A DNA stretch of 14,640 bases from CAYXAA01 sp964462985 (GTDB lineage: Bacteria > Pseudomonadota > Alphaproteobacteria > Rhizobiales > Stappiaceae): assembly GCA_964462985.1 (NCBI GenBank), contig CAYXAA010000062.1, positions 1 through 14,640 of the forward strand, in the 5' to 3' direction. The position numbers were made by a program, and so were the translations under genes. The notes below the pieces were generated by a model. The model worked only from the letters and a program-made list of their open reading frames with translations. It was not told the DNA's origin and searched no databases. Shown here one piece after another: positions 14,344-14,640 of this stretch. Position 1 is the first letter of the stretch. The number at the start of each line of letters is the position of its first letter.

Positions 14344-14640
14344 TTAGAAGTCCATGCCGCCCATGCCGCCGCCCGGCATCGCCGGAGCCGCTTCCTTCTT
14401 CGGAAGCTCGGCAACCATGGCTTCGGTCGTGATCAGCAGGCCGGCGATCGAAGCGGCGTCCTGCAGCGCGGTACGCACGACCTTGGTCGGGTCGATGATG
14501 CCGGCCTGGATCATGTCGAGATAGGTCTCGCTCTGCGCGTCGAAGCCGAAGGTTTCGCTGGAGTTCTCGAGCACCTTGCCGACCACGATAGACCCTTCGA
14601 CGCCGGCGTTCTCGGCGATCTGCCGGGTCGGGGCCTCCAG
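14344..14640 (-). CDS. groEL: Chaperonin GroEL, C-terminal part (cut by window edge)
   Basis: The last 98 codons and the TAA stop of the 60-kDa chaperonin are present. The 5' part lies beyond the right edge, and the frame stays open to the final base. Readable blocks are LEAPTRQIAENAGVEGSIVV at the edge, then GKVLENSSETFGFDAQ, YLDMIQAGIIDPTKVVRTALQD and AASIAGLLITTEAMVAELP, all from the GroEL equatorial domain. The end, GGGMGGMDF, is the flexible Gly-Gly-Met tail that lines the chamber floor. GroEL folds non-native proteins with GroES and ATP; groES would be expected further upstream, outside the window. There is no sign of damage in the visible part. Confidence 0.97.
   Translation of the reverse strand: MEAPTRQIAENAGVEGSIVVGKVLENSSETFGFDAQSETYLDMIQAGIIDPTKVVRTALQDAASIAGLLITTEAMVAELPKKEAAPAMPGGGMGGMDF

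Overview
The window is GC-rich (roughly two thirds G+C by eye), densely coding DNA with strong third-position GC bias. It looks chromosomal and alphaproteobacterial, most likely Hyphomicrobiales (Rhizobiales). The supports are a GroEL C-terminus ending in GGGMGGMDF, an NsrR/group III truncated-haemoglobin pair, a DPMS-GtrA/ArnT-like/ChbG-family cluster and a YcaD-type MFS gene. The genus cannot be named from the sequence alone. No insertion sequence, tRNA, rRNA, CRISPR array or phage gene was seen.

Layout. (1) 332-3855, plus strand: a three-gene envelope cassette. It holds a polyprenyl-phosphate sugar synthase fused to a GtrA membrane domain, an ArnT/PMT-like membrane glycosyltransferase overlapping it by 16 bp, and a ChbG/YdjC-fold protein that has lost the family's metal-binding histidines. 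A perfect 13-bp-stem terminator closes it. (2) 3856-5034: a gap of about 490 bp with a CRP-like palindrome, then a Crp/Fnr-family regulator whose recognition helix carries the CRP residue pattern. (3) 5053-6051: divergent nsrR and a group III truncated haemoglobin gene, with inverted repeats in the short gap between them; this is a nitrosative-stress module. (4) 6238-7403: a YciA-like acyl-CoA thioesterase and a DUF1275/YoaK membrane protein, probably co-transcribed. (5) 7429-8027, minus strand: a 122-codon gene of unknown function whose leader appears to carry a structured RNA. That RNA has a SAM-I-like core and a hairpin that sequesters the Shine-Dalgarno sequence. (6) 8028-9293, minus: an MFS transporter. 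(7) 9514-14048, minus: an RND efflux operon (periplasmic adaptor, then inner-membrane pump) followed by slyX, with no outer-membrane factor. (8) 14344-14640, minus: the C-terminal 98 codons of groEL with its terminator.

The strongest candidate for something undescribed is the leader RNA at about 7804-7953 (minus). It has a closed P1 helix, blocks resembling the S-box (SAM-I) core, an anti-Shine-Dalgarno hairpin, and two mutually exclusive long-range pairings that would make it a translational off-switch. It lies in front of an unrecognised protein. The second most interesting item is the ChbG-family protein: it keeps the fold signature but has lost nearly all metal ligands, and it sits where an Arn-like pathway would have its deacetylase/deformylase step.
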